Shown one piece after another: positions 1-11,795 of a stretch of 64,000 bases of DNA (positions are counted from its first letter, which is position 1; each line of letters starts with the position of its first letter). The DNA is taken from NCBI RefSeq assembly GCF_964204865.1, contig NC_135259.1, positions 3,038,001 through 3,102,000 on the forward strand, written 5' to 3'. The notes beneath the pieces were generated by a model. The model saw nothing but the letters and a program-made list of their open reading frames with translations, had not been told where the DNA came from and did not search any database. Position numbers and translations under genes: made by a program. Source of the stretch: Styela clava (lineage: Eukaryota > Chordata > Ascidiacea > Stolidobranchia > Styelidae).

Positions 1-1
1 T

Positions 2-136
2 AGATTGGCTGCTCTTAGAATCTTCATTCGCGCTGATTCACAAGGCAAATTTCCAGAGCCGGAAACAAAAGAATTACTGGGCGCTCCAAAGCCAGTAGAA
101 CCTTGTTGCTGTTTTGTAGGCTGTGCTGTCATGTGA
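2..136 (+). CDS. 3' terminal exon of an unidentified CAAX-box protein (partial)
   Basis: An open frame enters from the left edge and runs 44 codons to a TGA at 134-136. The peptide starts RLAALRIFIRADSQGKF, passes through a Pro/Glu-rich stretch and ends PCCCFVGCAVM. The last four residues, CAVM, fit a CAAX prenylation box, and Met in the last position usually favours farnesylation. The upstream cysteine cluster could also be palmitoylated, so I infer a peripheral membrane protein. The TAG at bases 1-3 could be the end of a splice acceptor, but the preceding sequence is outside the window. A poly(A) signal AATAAA lies at 693-698, giving a 3' UTR of about 0.55 kb. I do not recognise the family, since too little of the protein is present. 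Confidence 0.6.
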   Translation, partial: RLAALRIFIRADSQGKFPEPETKELLGAPKPVEPCCCFVGCAVM

Positions 137-692
137 GCACAATTGATATAATGGTGCCCATGTTCGTGACATTTAGTATGCATTCACCGACGTCAATGAT
201 ATTTTGCATATCAGTTCATATTTACTGGCCGCACAATTCGATACCACATGAGCAATAATAGATTCTTTTCAATGCTTTGTGTTTTGCACGATCCCTAATG
301 TCACGTAACATGAAAACTACAGAAAGCCCAGTTTATGGGGAATTTTGAATATTGCCGAAAGTATGTTTTGTACCATTGTGCCCGATATTGTTTGGTCTGT
401 TTTCATCCCAGCCCATAACAATGCTTTCCAAGCTAAGTGTTGTCAACTTCAGTCGCCTTGCTCAGTACGTAAAAAGTACGATTAATGGTGTTAGGAAACA
501 AAATATTAATGTAAAAAGCCATTCGGAATCTTAAACAAATTTTGATAGACTAACCGTTGATATAATTTAGAATAGGTTCATGTTTTTAATGTTTTGATAA
601 ATCTCAGGTGCTCTATTTTTGTGTTATGTGATTAGTCTTTTTATGTAAATATTTGCTTGACAATTATACCAGAATATAATTCTTGAAGTTTG

Positions 693-698
693 AATAAA
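693..698 (+). other. poly(A) signal of the CAAX-protein gene
   Basis: AATAAA in an AT-rich context, about 560 bases after the stop codon at 134-136. It is the first canonical signal downstream. Confidence 0.5.
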
Positions 699-2761
699 AG
701 AAAACCAATTTAAGACTTTGTAACTAGTTTATTTTTCAATAATCTACGAAACTGGATTGACGATACAAAATTTGAGGTAAAAAATATGTGAACAATACTG
801 TGCGAACTGAACTTATGAAATGAAAAATAATACCGTATGCAGAATTAGAGAGTTTCTTCAAAACAATGGACGGTTTCTCAAACGACACGATTCTATAGTG
901 ACAAATCCCATCGGTTTTTCACAACATTCGTAACCAATGTGGCATGGCTTTGTACACACATATATACAGTACATAAATATGTATGCACTACTGATAGACT
1001 TAAAATTACACTACCAAAGTAACATGCTATGCATAAAAGACGTTGCATCCTCTAGCTAGGCCTAGAATATTTAAATTAGGTGCAGGTTTTGATAACATTT
1101 GATGTCGTTCGTAACACATACTCAACTTTAAATTTATGTGTATTAATAGATTATGTGTCTACTTTAATTTTTGAACTATTCGAATCAACACTGATGAGTA
1201 AGCATGACGACGAACAGTATAAAAAACTAAATGTAGACGAATAAATATATTAGAGGGAGGGACAGCGAAGATTCCGTTTTACATAGAGAAAACATGAACA
1301 GAATTCAAAGTAAATTACTGTATATATATTTGACTGTTTGGTTGATATTGAGTTATGTGGCTCAGTAAACAAGGCCAATGAAGGTTATCGATGCTCGTGA
1401 GCCACATTTTTCAAAGAAAACATTCAGCCATTCACGTTTGGAAGATTATAGATTAAATATGTTTATTATTCGTACCAATATTGTTTTTTTTCTCACTCAG
1501 TCTGAACAAAACAGTATAATGGACTGACTACCTTACAGTATTTGTAACGATCAAGAACGGAAATCTTTTTCATGGCGGGGTATGTTGTACGGAAAATCGC
1601 CGTACTGGTGCCATCGCATCTTTATTTAAGATAGCCTTTCTAGTAGTCGCAGGCCCAAAAAAATTGTTTCTTTTTGTTATTGATTTTTCGGCATTGTTAG
1701 GTGTCCGTGCAGAAATGGTGAGTTAAAACGCATGAATTTCTAGAGAAAACTGCTATTCAAATTTATTGTCACACCGACTTTAAACGAATTCTGTGAGAAA
1801 CGTTTTTATAACATGGTGTATTTTGCAACATGATTTGCTAGCTAGTTTTGCTAATATGACAGTGGCACTCAGGTACTGGTATAGGGTTTGCAACGCAAAG
1901 GGATTGGAATTGCTCCCACGTACCAGATTCACTGAACTAAAAACTCGTTTCGCGGGCACACCATCCAAAATTGGCACTTTTCCGCGGGCCGCACAATTTT
2001 TCCTTGTGGGCCGCAGTTTGCACACCCCTGCCCTAAGCTATGTCATTTGCGAGGGTATTTAATAATGACATCATGAAATTTCAACTGTTTTTAAAATATA
2101 TTTTGAAGTCATAAATAGATTTAGACTGTTCACCTACGCTAAGTATAGATTAGATAGAATTTTGTAATTAAAAATAGTTTTAGAAACTGAAGGCTGTAAT
2201 GAAACGTCACGGCACCAGAAACCCCGAAGTCATAATACCTGTTTCTATCGCTGCCTGCCTAAATGACGGTTTAAAAATTTTCTTGGTCGGGCAACGTCGG
2301 GCAACTTTATGGGCATGTATTACAAACATAATGAGGCGATAGTTTGAAGCCTAACCTGCTCAAATCAAAGATCGTCAGCATAAACGAGCATGCATAATGA
2401 GTACGCGCCAACGATGCATTTTATGCGGTGACGGTACATCGTACACCGCAACGTATTTTGCTGAATAACTAGCTTTGTGGTGATGCAAATTCGAGAATGC
2501 TTGACTTTTAGAACGAGGAGATCATGAAGTGAATATAGTATGCCAAGAAATTAAGTTGTATGAGCTCAGTTTTATTCGAAACTTTATTTAACAAAAAAAT
2601 TGTTAACCGATTAATAAGTTACACAGAGTTGATTAAATATTTTATCAATTAATACACATTTAATCTGCTGCGTATACGTATGAAATTGGAAACACTCCTG
2701 AAATAGGCGCGATCCAACTTCTCATTTATTCATGCCAAAGCGAAATTTCAGATGAATAAAA
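699..2761. other. intergenic, no gene seen
   Basis: AT-rich sequence without splice-flanked open frames or recognisable protein. The only identifiable item is a transposon end near 2030, listed separately. Confidence 0.5.
1850..2030. mobile_element. hAT-like transposon end (one terminus)
   Basis: The stretch ends with GGGCCGCAGTTTGCACACCCCTG. Read on the other strand this is a CAGGGGTGTGCAAACT terminus followed by GC-rich GGCCC blocks, which is typical of nonautonomous hAT elements in animal genomes. I cannot find the matching second terminus, so the left limit is approximate. Confidence 0.4.
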
Positions 2762-3703
2762 TTAAATCACATCTTCAGTAGTTTTGCCTTCGGTGGTATT
2801 ACTTGAATTTAAATCATTTCCTTGTTGTCTTCCGCCATGACATTTGCGAAGTGCAAAACATGGCAACATTCTGGTCTGCCAGTCTTCGAAACAAAAGAGC
2901 AGACACCATAAGCTAAAAGCTATATTCACATAATAAACCACCGATAATCCAGATAAAGATAACACAACAAATGCAATAATGTCGCTAAGAATTGCTATAG
3001 GAGTAATTATCATCGATCTTTTTAATAACTTGATGGAGTTTCCTTGTAAACTTTGACCTCTGAAAGATTTACGCAACGTTCTTCTGTGACGGAATAACGG
3101 AATTATGAACAGTGTAAGAGTGGATATTTCGGTTTCAATTTGATAAAGAAGAAAAGATATTGTCATCCATTTTGGAAAGCAAGTCAGTCTTACTACGCTT
3201 TTACGAATGCCTTCATATCCAATCGCAATACTCAGAAAAACATTGAAAAATAACATAAAATACCCTTGAAACCGACTGAAATTATGCAACGCTTCCGACG
3301 AGAGATGTCTCAGTGATTGTTCGCTGTGAAACATTGTCTGACGGAGCCACAGTATGATATACTGTAACATGAATACCCATTGTGACAAAAGCACGTCAGC
3401 TACGTAGATTGCACTATTTATATTTCGATGAAACAGGAACACAACAACCATTTTCGCTAAAGTGACAATGCCGGTGAAAACAAGTGTCAAATTCATTACA
3501 GATCGAAGGTTCGACGCCATCAAAAGGTCCGTACATTTTTCCATTCGGAGCTCAAACAATCTCTTTGAAATAAGAACGTAAATCTGACAGAACGTTATAT
3601 ATATCAAAACTATTGCAACAACTATATCCACGTAAAATTTCTCGTCAAGTATATGCTCCAAGGACTCAACGAAGGTGTGAGAATTTTTGTTCGAACAGTT
3701 CAT
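2762..3703 (-). CDS. orphan seven-transmembrane protein, intronless
   Basis: A single uninterrupted frame of 313 residues starts with ATG at 3703. It has seven well-spaced hydrophobic segments, roughly residues 26-47, 70-92, 96-118, 147-167, 178-205, 230-257 and 260-281. The short N terminus carries an N-glycosylation sequon (NCS, residues 2-4), and basic residues cluster in the loops after helices 1, 3 and 5. The tail is polar and Ser/Thr-rich. This looks like a G-protein-coupled receptor or a related seven-helix protein with the N terminus outside. I do not see a DRY-type motif after helix 3 or an NPxxY motif in helix 7, so it is not an ordinary rhodopsin-family receptor, and I cannot name a family. 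A possible poly(A) signal on the minus strand is at 2730-2725. Being intronless fits many animal chemoreceptor-like genes or a retrocopy. Confidence 0.65.
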   Translation of the reverse strand: MNCSNKNSHTFVESLEHILDEKFYVDIVVAIVLIYITFCQIYVLISKRLFELRMEKCTDLLMASNLRSVMNLTLVFTGIVTLAKMVVVFLFHRNINSAIYVADVLLSQWVFMLQYIILWLRQTMFHSEQSLRHLSSEALHNFSRFQGYFMLFFNVFLSIAIGYEGIRKSVVRLTCFPKWMTISFLLYQIETEISTLTLFIIPLFRHRRTLRKSFRGQSLQGNSIKLLKRSMIITPIAILSDIIAFVVLSLSGLSVVYYVNIAFSLWCLLFCFEDWQTRMLPCFALRKCHGGRQQGNDLNSSNTTEGKTTEDVI

Positions 3704-5834
3704 ACTGGATGGAGTTGTGATTCTGTCCTATAATATTGTGATAAAATCCTGATTTCAGCAGCGAATCTCTATTTTGACTGATAGTTATAATGCAGCAATC
3801 TGTTAAAACAAATAGAATAAGTATTGGATTTTGATGCCATGTAGGCGAATATCAAATAATAGTAGAACTCAACTGAATATGGCTTCTTATCTTAAGTCCT
3901 GTGCTAAGAAAGTGCGGTGAGACATTTTCTAAAAACCATTAGATACCTATATTAATTATGATTAAAACACATAATATTTTTCTAAACACGATGATATTTA
4001 CAAAAATTTTCGGTTCTTGCCCCTCTGTACTCTACATGTATACACAGTGTAGAATCTCAAATAAATATTGGAAATATTATATTCCGATTCATATAGATCT
4101 TTATGCAAATTCTAATTTGCTTAACTCATTTATTGAACACACACTTCAAATAACTTCCTTGTCTTTTTCGCCAATAGAATTCGTGCATTGGACAAGCCTA
4201 CCTCAAGCTTCTAGGCAGAAAAGTATTTTTGTTCAATTGTAAGCGAATTCGGTACTTCCATCATATGACATGATCATTTTCTTCGTTATCATTGCCATAT
4301 ATATATATATATATTCGCAAAGGAACCCAAACGCATATTAAAGAAAAATGAATCACAAAAGGACTTGCTATTTATTGAAACATCCCATTGAAGTCTAAAC
4401 TTTTCAATTTTGTAATGTAACATTTATGTTATGCATTGTCTCTGCATCGATAGTTGCATCGCAAAAGATATATCGCCGACCTTTGACCCTAGAAAATTTT
4501 GCAATTTTCACCTGATTTGTGTGTTTTCACTCAACTACCTAATCTCGAATATTTGAAAGTAACAAATTGTATCAAAATACCCAATCTAATCGTTTTTGGT
4601 ACCATTCTTTTGATTTTAAGTGACGGTAAACCAAAAACCATCTTACAATATGTGTGATTAAAAGTGTATGAGCGACCTGTGAACAATGGATCAAAATAAC
4701 CATTGTTTTATCATTGTTATGATACAGATGGTAAACGCGTGACTGACCTTCTGTTCCGACGCTTTTCTTGTCGGAGAACGCTTAGGAATTTTTTCCTTTC
4801 CAGCGTTTTGTCCCGCCGTCCCGATAAGTCAGCCAAAAGTACCGCTTTTCCAGCATAATACACAAACATGTTCTCGGTACTGTTGTTTCTGTGTAGCGCA
4901 GCGCTAGCCTACTTACTGAAGGTGAATGCGTTCGTTTCCCGCTGATTCCCATTAATGGCAGACGTATCGCATGTAAAACCAATACTAATTAGTCTAAATT
5001 CGAATTATTTGTACCGGTATATTTGACGTCAATTTCTCCCTATTTTTCGAACTGAACCCGATATTTGCCTTTATTTGGATAGAGAATATGCGCATGAAAT
5101 TTCGATAACAATATGGTCAATAAAGACAGCCGGGACAGCTTATTAGGAATGTAGGCCTATGTAGTAAAATCGGAAAATGTGAAGTTACAAAATCACAGCT
5201 AAGGAAGGGGTCGTTGTCTTTTGTGGCGTCCCGATTTGAGGTCACAAAAATATGGTAACCTACTAACCTTACATGTAACGGATTCTGGAACATTACGCCA
5301 CACGTGAAACGAGCCGAACTTTCGAATGGATAAGGATTTTTCTGTTATGTAAAATTTACACGCCGATGCGAGCATTTTAGGAATCTTATCATATTAATTT
5401 AATTGTCGCGTTTGCGTCAACTTACGACAAAATAAAATCATAAGTACTTTAAATTACTGCAGCACTCTGCGGTCCTAAACTGTGTGTATAATGCCCGATT
5501 ATAACAAGTTTTGATGATATTGACTGCCACTTGTGATTAGTTTCAAGATATCGCTGTTAATCCCAAGATCTGCGATAAAATCTCAAAATTTATTTTGGTA
5601 CAAATAAAAAACCGCTTGAACATACCTTACATTGATTAGTTTATATATCAACATAATCAGGCCGCAGCCAGGCTTTTTGAAAATCGCCCGAAAATACACA
5701 TTCAACGCCTTTAAATCCCCGCGGAACGACTTTTTAAACATCCTCGCGATTACACCACTCGCTAAAAGAGTTTGGTTACGTCAAATTAAGGACATAACTA
5801 TAAAATGTCACGGCCGTAAGAAAGCGTGGCAAAC
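3704..5834. other. intergenic, no gene seen
   Basis: No convincing coding potential. The stretch contains an (AT)n run at 4297-4315. Near 4468-4500 there is a short piece related to the MITE at 11796-12291 (shared motif CGACCTTTGACCC). Confidence 0.45.
4297..4315. repeat. (AT)n microsatellite
   Basis: An uninterrupted AT dinucleotide run of about 18 bases. Confidence 0.9.
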
Positions 5835-6002
5835 TGTTCCATTACATTTGAACCCACGTACAACCTACGACAATTGCACCTGCATACTATTGCACCTATG
5901 GAAATTTGCACCCACGGATATTTGAGCCCATACTAATCCATGGATTTTATTGAACCCGCGGATATACGGGTGGAAATGTATGGGATCAAATGTGCTGTCA
6001 CC
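5835..6002 (+). mobile_element. Mutator-like MITE, copy 1 (diverged)
   Basis: It belongs to the same family as 33495-33674, 44143-44329, 47967-48139 and 53508-53629. It carries the sequence TTACATTTGAACCCACG near its left end, repeated TTGCACC and TTGAACCC units inside, and GCTGTCACC at the right end. No clean target-site duplication survives here. Confidence 0.6.
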
Positions 6003-6223
6003 GTTCCATTATATCTAGTTTTTATTCGCATTTTTGCGATGTTGTGAATACTACAAATCTGATCTGTTCTTGCAACACTGATTCCGCTCTAACACGACGC
6101 TGTCTCTCCGATTGTTTTTAAGATATCAACGGTAGAAATATCCCTAGGTCTGCGATAAAATATCGAAGACTACAATTGATTTTGGTACAATATAAATTGA
6201 TTGAATGTGCATTACACATTATC

Positions 6224-6650
6224 GGTGGTTCCGAACTTTTTTCTCAAGCGACTCAAATTTTTCGAAAAACAGATTTTGTAAAATGCTATATATATATATG
6301 CTCAAATACTAGGTGGTATGTAATGTGTATTAACTGAATAATATTAATCAATCATTTTTGAGTAAAATTTATTTCCCCAAAATTGAGTCAAAGTGAAAAA
6401 GGTGCGCTTACTTGCCTGCCATAGCCAGTTTTTGAAATCGTGGCATAGGTTTACTTACTTAAAACAGCAGCTATCAAGTTTTTACGCCGTGATACTTCCC
6501 ACATACATAATTACTATTGAGAAACACTTCGAAACAAATATCGAATAAATTAGAAAATAAAACCAGTATCTTTTCGGTTTTTGTTGAACAAACGAGCGAC
6601 CCAAGAAAATTTTTCAATTTTGGGTCGCGACTCTTAGGTTGGGGAAAAGT
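6224..6650. mobile_element. hAT-like MITE relic
   Basis: The left end reads CGGTGGTTCCGAACTTTTTT. The right part contains GGGTCGCGACTC followed by GGTTGGGGAAA. This resembles the CAGTGGTTCCCAACCTTTTT...GGGTCGCGACC arrangement of hAT-derived elements. The ends are degraded and no duplication is visible. Confidence 0.35.
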
Positions 6651-8065
6651 GAGTGTTATATATCACAATGACCAAGGTAAAAGTTGCTTGCGGTTTAAAA
6701 GGTCTATCGAGCGCATAATTGAATGTGTGCTCAAATTCAGTGGCTATGGTATAGATATAGATCCCAAAGGCAATTTACCATAATGTGTGCCGTATTTTGC
6801 GATTTGAAATGTCTGAAAAGCGTTTTTAATTTGTTGTGGGCCCCCTAAAAAACTAATTTTTCCTCATTATTTTATGTATTCGATAATGCAGTAAAAAAAA
6901 GTTGGCAGGGGGAAATTAGGCGAGAATAAATGACGATGTAAAGGTGTTTACGGCCCAACGTTGCGGCTCACACTGAATTCGATCGGCGAATACAACAAAA
7001 TACAATCGCACGCCTTTCAGACCTTTTCACAATCCACACAAATTGAACGGAAGCCACCCTCTAATCGCATATCACGCCTTGAATTTAATGTAGGATGCCA
7101 CGCATATGCTCGCTCTTGTGACAAATTATAAATCTGTCCGAATACACCACATAACTTTTATTTTAACAATGTATATATTATATACGGACGTATAAACATA
7201 TTTGTATTAAAATTTAACGATATAATACTAAATATTACGAGATTTGAGGCTTTTAATTCCACGCGATTCCGCCATACGAAAAGCATTGTTTGAGCGCCGC
7301 AGAATGTGATTATACAGAAAGCCACTCAAGCGTTCAACGTCTGCGGCGATGACAATGAGTTTTCCATCCATCGATCGATTACTTGGAAGTTGGAACGGAA
7401 TTTACAATCACTAAAAGCGACTAACTGTTGCGTAGTTCAAGTTGGCTATATTGCTATCGTTTAATTCAAGTATATTTTGACTTCATTAGCAGCGTAAAGG
7501 ACGATAAAATCGCGGAAACGGCATGACACAAAGAGACGACAAAGGTCGGTTGGATGAGTTGCATCTAATACAATGGTTCTTAATTACAGTGACACATTAT
7601 ATTTCAAAGATATTTATGGGTGGGACGGATATAACGGTACGTACTGTATATATCTCGGACTGAAACGGTGACTGGTGACGCGGTGTTTGACACGAAGGCG
7701 TCCCATGTACATTTAAGTGTCGTTGTTGGGTAGAGCAATACCCCTTTGCATTAAATGAGAAGAAGAGAGTAGCGATTGAATTTATTACTTGCATGCAGTT
7801 GCTTTTTGTGAAACAAGTTGATATATACACCAATGGTCGGAGCCAACATCGATTAAACATCTAAATTACCCCACAACTGTAAGTGACTCAGCAGTTTTTC
7901 AACATGTTTGTCCACCGACATTTAGGTCTCAAATCTTGCATCCTATTCAAAGTTAAACATTTATTTGAAACTCCATCTGAACATTCTAATATATCATGGG
8001 ACTTATTACAACCCTTAGGCACAAGTTTAACTTCAGATAGTTGTTAAAAATTTAATATTTTTTAG
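6651..8065. other. region upstream of the first APRT coding exon seen
   Basis: This stretch should contain the promoter and the missing 5' exon of APRT, because the exon at 8066 begins inside a codon and has no start. A donor-like sequence, AACTGTAAGTG, is at about 7876-7886. No open frame with an ATG leads into it, so the first exon remains unassigned. Confidence 0.3.
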
Positions 8066-8622
8066 GTTCAAGGGATGAGAAGATTGAAGAAATTAAAACA
8101 AGAATCAGAGAGTATCCAGACTTTCCTAAACCTGGCATCACATTCAGAGATGTCTTTCCACTGTTCCATCATCCTTCATTGCAACATACAATAGTGGAAC
8201 TACTTAAAGGCCAAATCGACGAGAAATATTCAAATAGAAAAATTGATATGATTGTTGGCATAGATTCTAGAGGGTTTTTATTTGGACCCGAGCTTGCTAA
8301 TGCACTGGGCTGTAATTTCATTCCTGCGCGGAAAAAGGGAAAACTACCTGGTGCAACCGTGACACAATCTTACCAATTGGAATATGGATCAGATACATTG
8401 GAGATGCAAAAAGAATATGTAGTTGCTGGAAAATGTGCTATAATCGTTGATGATTTGATTGCTACTGGAGGGACAATGGCCGCAGCATATAACCTTTTAA
8501 CAAACTCTGGTGTTGAGGTACTAGAATGTCAATGTCTTGTTGAACTTCCAGAGTTGCATGGGAGAGATAAGCTACCAAAACAATGTCCAGTTTTTTGTTT
8601 AGTAGAATATGGAGGTTGCTAG
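8066..8622 (+). CDS. APRT: adenine phosphoribosyltransferase, main exon (5' exon not found)
   Basis: APRT salvages adenine with PRPP to give AMP in the cytosol. The exon follows a TTTTTTAG acceptor, begins with the last two bases of a split codon and runs 184 full codons to TAG. Family hallmarks are PDFPKPGITFRD near the start, the adenine/PRPP-binding stretch GIDSRGFLFGP, RKKGKLPG, and the PRPP-loop motif IIVDDLIATGGTM. The end VFCLVEYGGC matches the position of the C terminus in animal APRTs of about 180 residues. Only a few N-terminal residues are missing, so a short first exon must lie upstream. A poly(A) signal is at 8774-8779. The gene converges on CENPK, whose stop codon is 269 bases from the APRT stop. 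Confidence 0.93.
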
Positions 8623-8773
8623 ATCAGGACATTTTTAACTTGAAAATCATGTCTAATTTCTTATCTGTTCAATTCATTTTCCTTAATTAAGCTTATTTTT
8701 ACCATCCTGTTTTACCACTTGATTATTTTTAATTAAAATCTCATGAACGAAGCTGCTGTAATGGAAGGAAATT

Positions 8774-8779
8774 AATAAA
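8774..8779 (+). other. poly(A) signal of APRT
   Basis: AATAAA about 150 bases after the APRT stop. The opposing CENPK signal is only about 85 bases further right, so the two transcripts nearly abut tail to tail. Confidence 0.6.
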
Positions 8780-8863
8780 TAAGTGAAGACCCAATTAGAA
8801 TGGATTTGAATACTCTGGTCCATAAATCATATTAGTGAAAATGCAATATCACATTACAAAGGG

Positions 8864-8869
8864 TTTATT
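8864..8869 (-). other. poly(A) signal of CENPK
   Basis: TTTATT on the plus strand, which is AATAAA on the minus strand, 22 bases beyond the CENPK stop codon. Confidence 0.6.
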
Positions 8870-8890
8870 CAGGTTTTTAAATCCAGACAT

Positions 8891-9655
8891 TCATATACCT
8901 GTATATAACAACTTTACCAGGGATGGATTCTTTTGATGGCGACAGCATATATTATATCTCAAAAGAAGTTCTATATGTGGCGGCCAGAAATCATCTGTTA
9001 TTTCCAGATAAGGGTTTTCAGGAGTTTGTATACTCAAGTTTATCAACTTTTTTACTAAGAAATTCAGCGATTTATAAGTTTCTCTATTTTTCTTAGAATT
9101 TGTGCTGGAAGGAAACCATTGATCTAAGAATCCATTCATTTTTTGTTGAAATTTCTTACGTCCTTTTGTATATGTTATTCGTTTCATTGTCAGCTGCTCC
9201 AAATATTCCTCCGTAAATTGCTCATCTGTTTGACCAATACTTTTGTGCTTTTCACTCATTTGTTTCAGTTTATTTTGTATTCCTTGGGATATTTGGCGTT
9301 GCTCTATCATCACACTGCTTTTGTCTTCCAATTTGGCTTCCATAGCCAACACAGATTTTTGCAACATTTCTAATGTTTCATCAGATTCTTTAATGGTGTT
9401 TTCAAGGTCTTTATCAAAGTTAGTGGCAACTAACAAAGAATTGTTTATTACTTTAAACGGTTCCCTTGCCTTCAAAGTTATTTCTTCATTTCCCAGAATT
9501 CTCAAGTTTTGTTTGGCAATGTCCTCTGCAGATTTAGGTGCAGTTTGTGAAAGGGAAATATTTTGAACTTCAGTTTTCAATGAATTCAACTTTTCTGCAA
9601 GCTGATGACACATGTCAAACAACTGAGTTTCACTCTCTTCAAGGGAAGAAGCCAT
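8891..9655 (-). CDS. CENPK: centromere protein K homologue, intronless
   Basis: CENP-K is a subunit of the constitutive centromere-associated network and works next to CENP-H/I at the inner kinetochore. The 254-residue frame starts at ATG 9655 and is close to the usual length of about 270. The N-terminal two thirds is charged and heptad-like, in keeping with the coiled coil of the family. The diagnostic part is the C terminus: PYLEITDDFWPPHIELLLR, then a short Ile/Cys segment, then RHQKNPSLVKL. It has the same order and spacing as the conserved FWPPYVELLLR...RHP.DP tail of vertebrate CENP-K. The gene is a single exon and lies 456 bases downstream of PSMD8 on the same strand. A possible splice acceptor, GTAAATACAG, sits about 30 bases before the ATG, so a 5' UTR intron or trans-splicing is possible. 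Confidence 0.85.
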   Translation of the reverse strand: MASSLEESETQLFDMCHQLAEKLNSLKTEVQNISLSQTAPKSAEDIAKQNLRILGNEEITLKAREPFKVINNSLLVATNFDKDLENTIKESDETLEMLQKSVLAMEAKLEDKSSVMIEQRQISQGIQNKLKQMSEKHKSIGQTDEQFTEEYLEQLTMKRITYTKGRKKFQQKMNGFLDQWFPSSTNSKKNRETYKSLNFLVKKLINLSIQTPENPYLEITDDFWPPHIELLLRYNICCRHQKNPSLVKLLYTGI

Positions 9656-10111
9656 CAGATTTATAGGTACCTGTATCTGTATTTACATTACACAAAATAC
9701 AATATCAGTATGTATAAGTTTTTAAGACGTTGAGAATGCATTATTAGGTAGTCCCAGTTGCATCACAAATGGCACATACACAATCTAGGTAAATGCTCAT
9801 GTCAGATGGTCATAGAATATAGTTCAAAACGAGAAGAACAATACCAGACATTTTATATATATCTAGTTGTGTTACTTGAAATTGATTGTATGGAAACATG
9901 CAAAGTAGTGTGCATTGTGATGAAATAGGCCTAGGACTACAAAGTACAAAACCTCAAATACTAAATTTACAGCATTATTAGTTTGTATCAAACTTGACCA
10001 GCCAAACGATAAATAATAAATCAATTTTTTGCGATTGATCCAACATCAAAATTTTAGTGTACTGTCCAACAAACAAATTTCAAAGAATGTTTCAAACAGT
10101 AACCAGAATAT

Positions 10112-10912
10112 TCATATAATCATTTCAAGTTCTCTTGCATAATCAATAACCTGAGATGCCAGTTCTGAAGATGGTAGTGTGGTTTCCACCTCTTGTTGGT
10201 TTTTAGCATTGAACCTATATCTTTTATCAGGCCCTGATTGCCAACCCCTTTTTGTAGCATATTCGGCAAAATCAGATTCCGTTTCAAAGTACAACATGTG
10301 TAAAGCATCTTGAACCGCGATGTTAGGATATGCTTTCTCAATACAGCCTGCGATTTCATCCCTAATGGTGCCAAGTAAAATGTCTATAAAGAAGTTATAA
10401 CTGGCAGCAGGTACGTTCCCTTTGGCCAAAAACAATTTATTGTAGCTCCCTTCCATTAAATACTGCTCCATTGAAATTGGGTGATGAATATAGATGTTGT
10501 TTTGAATGTCCGATGCTGGTAACCGCTCCAATTCTGTATGAAACTCTGCAACTCTATTTTGTGAAAGAAGGCAAAGTAAATTGAGCCCTAAAAGTTGGTG
10601 CTTATATGGAGATTCTGGTGCGTTCGTACCCTTGTCATCCAAATAATAACATTTCAACTGTGACATGTAACGCTCGAATCCTGGAATATCTTCTTTCATT
10701 ATGCACAGCTGAGCTCCTGTTTCTAGAACATCTCTTGCTAACACAAATTCTTGTATATTTGGAGTCGCATCAGCGGGTAAAAACGACAATTCTGTCAAAG
10801 CAATTTTAATCGTTTTCAACAAGTCAGTGCATTTACCCAGATCAGGCTTCTTTTTATTGAATTGTTTAGTCAGATTCTGATATAGACCAGCGGCTTCTTT
10901 AAAAGTGGTCAT
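10112..10912 (-). CDS. PSMD8: 26S proteasome regulatory subunit Rpn12/PSMD8, intronless
   Basis: Rpn12 is a PCI-domain subunit of the 19S lid and completes lid assembly onto the base. The frame is 266 residues with ATG at 10912. It is collinear with animal PSMD8 throughout: [91 protein letters not shown] and [22 protein letters not shown]. The C terminus ends [14 protein letters not shown], the helix that docks onto the lid helical bundle. The N terminus is as short as the classic 257-residue form of mammals, without the longer alanine-rich extension. The gene has no introns. CENPK follows on the same strand. No canonical poly(A) signal is obvious between the two genes, so read-through into CENPK is conceivable. 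Confidence 0.95.
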   Translation of the reverse strand: MTTFKEAAGLYQNLTKQFNKKKPDLGKCTDLLKTIKIALTELSFLPADATPNIQEFVLARDVLETGAQLCIMKEDIPGFERYMSQLKCYYLDDKGTNAPESPYKHQLLGLNLLCLLSQNRVAEFHTELERLPASDIQNNIYIHHPISMEQYLMEGSYNKLFLAKGNVPAASYNFFIDILLGTIRDEIAGCIEKAYPNIAVQDALHMLYFETESDFAEYATKRGWQSGPDKRYRFNAKNQQEVETTLPSSELASQVIDYARELEMII

Positions 10913-11795
10913 TTTATACTTTTATTGATACACCACAAGAATACAGTATAATTATAATTTAGACTGTCGAAGATATTGTATATTAGCAATTCAACAAAAT
11001 ATTAAATACATATACAGATATACTAAAACAACCTGCGATGGTGAAAGTTTTCCTAACGCTCAACATGCAATAACAGCAGGTCTACCCACAGACATAAGGC
11101 CTATCGCTACGCCTACTATAAACAAACAGTGGGCAAACCGCGGCTCGCCAGAGTTTTCATGCGGCTCTTCTCGCTAGCAATAATTATTATCCACAAGTCA
11201 AAGCAATAGCCCTATTCGTTACCCCAGTACGTTGGGGCACAGTTCACCAATTTCAAGATGTACGGTACATACATTTGGTTCAATAAAACAAACACTCTGT
11301 TTTTCTCTGAAACGAGGGCGTCTGGCAAAACAGTAGACTGGTCCATATTTATCCCGGGGAGAGAAAAGAAAAACAAGGCGACTTAAACACATGGCACACC
11401 AAAGCCCTTTGACCTTGCACAGTTAACAGTCCATGGGATTAGTTAGCCAGTTGTTTCGGATGCATGGACTTGAGAAACTTCAAAAGGTCAATAAACAAGT
11501 GTTATTACAGTAGAGTGCCGATATAACAATATAGCCCTATACTAATGTAGACCTCAGCTCTAAAATCAGAACACCCACCTTCCAACAAAAATTAATCCAT
11601 TTAGCCACTTTGTACAATAGCGTAAGTTATAACCTAGACCAGTAGGGTAGTGTTCACGCCACAAAGCTGTTAGGAGTCGCATAATTTGCTGACTAATTCA
11701 GATTCGTTCGAAAAGTGATGACCTAATTTTCGTCGATTTAGCACTGGAGGTCGTAGTTGCAGTCGCTTTTGGGAATAATTTTGTCCTCGCCCGGC
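10913..11795. other. intergenic, repeat fragments
   Basis: It holds a stretch at 11128-11165 like an hAT end (CAGTGGGCAAACCGCGGCTC) and, at 11270-11336, a short repeat found again at 28885-28945. No gene is seen. Confidence 0.4.
11270..11336 (+). repeat. short interspersed repeat, copy 1
   Basis: It contains TTTGGTTCAATAAAACAAAC followed shortly by AAACGAGG and CGTCTGGC. The same words in the same order recur at 28885-28945. Confidence 0.55.

Noticed and set aside
5632-5925. 97-codon open frame
   Set aside because: It runs across the Mutator-like MITE, so its length reflects the repeat. No domain.
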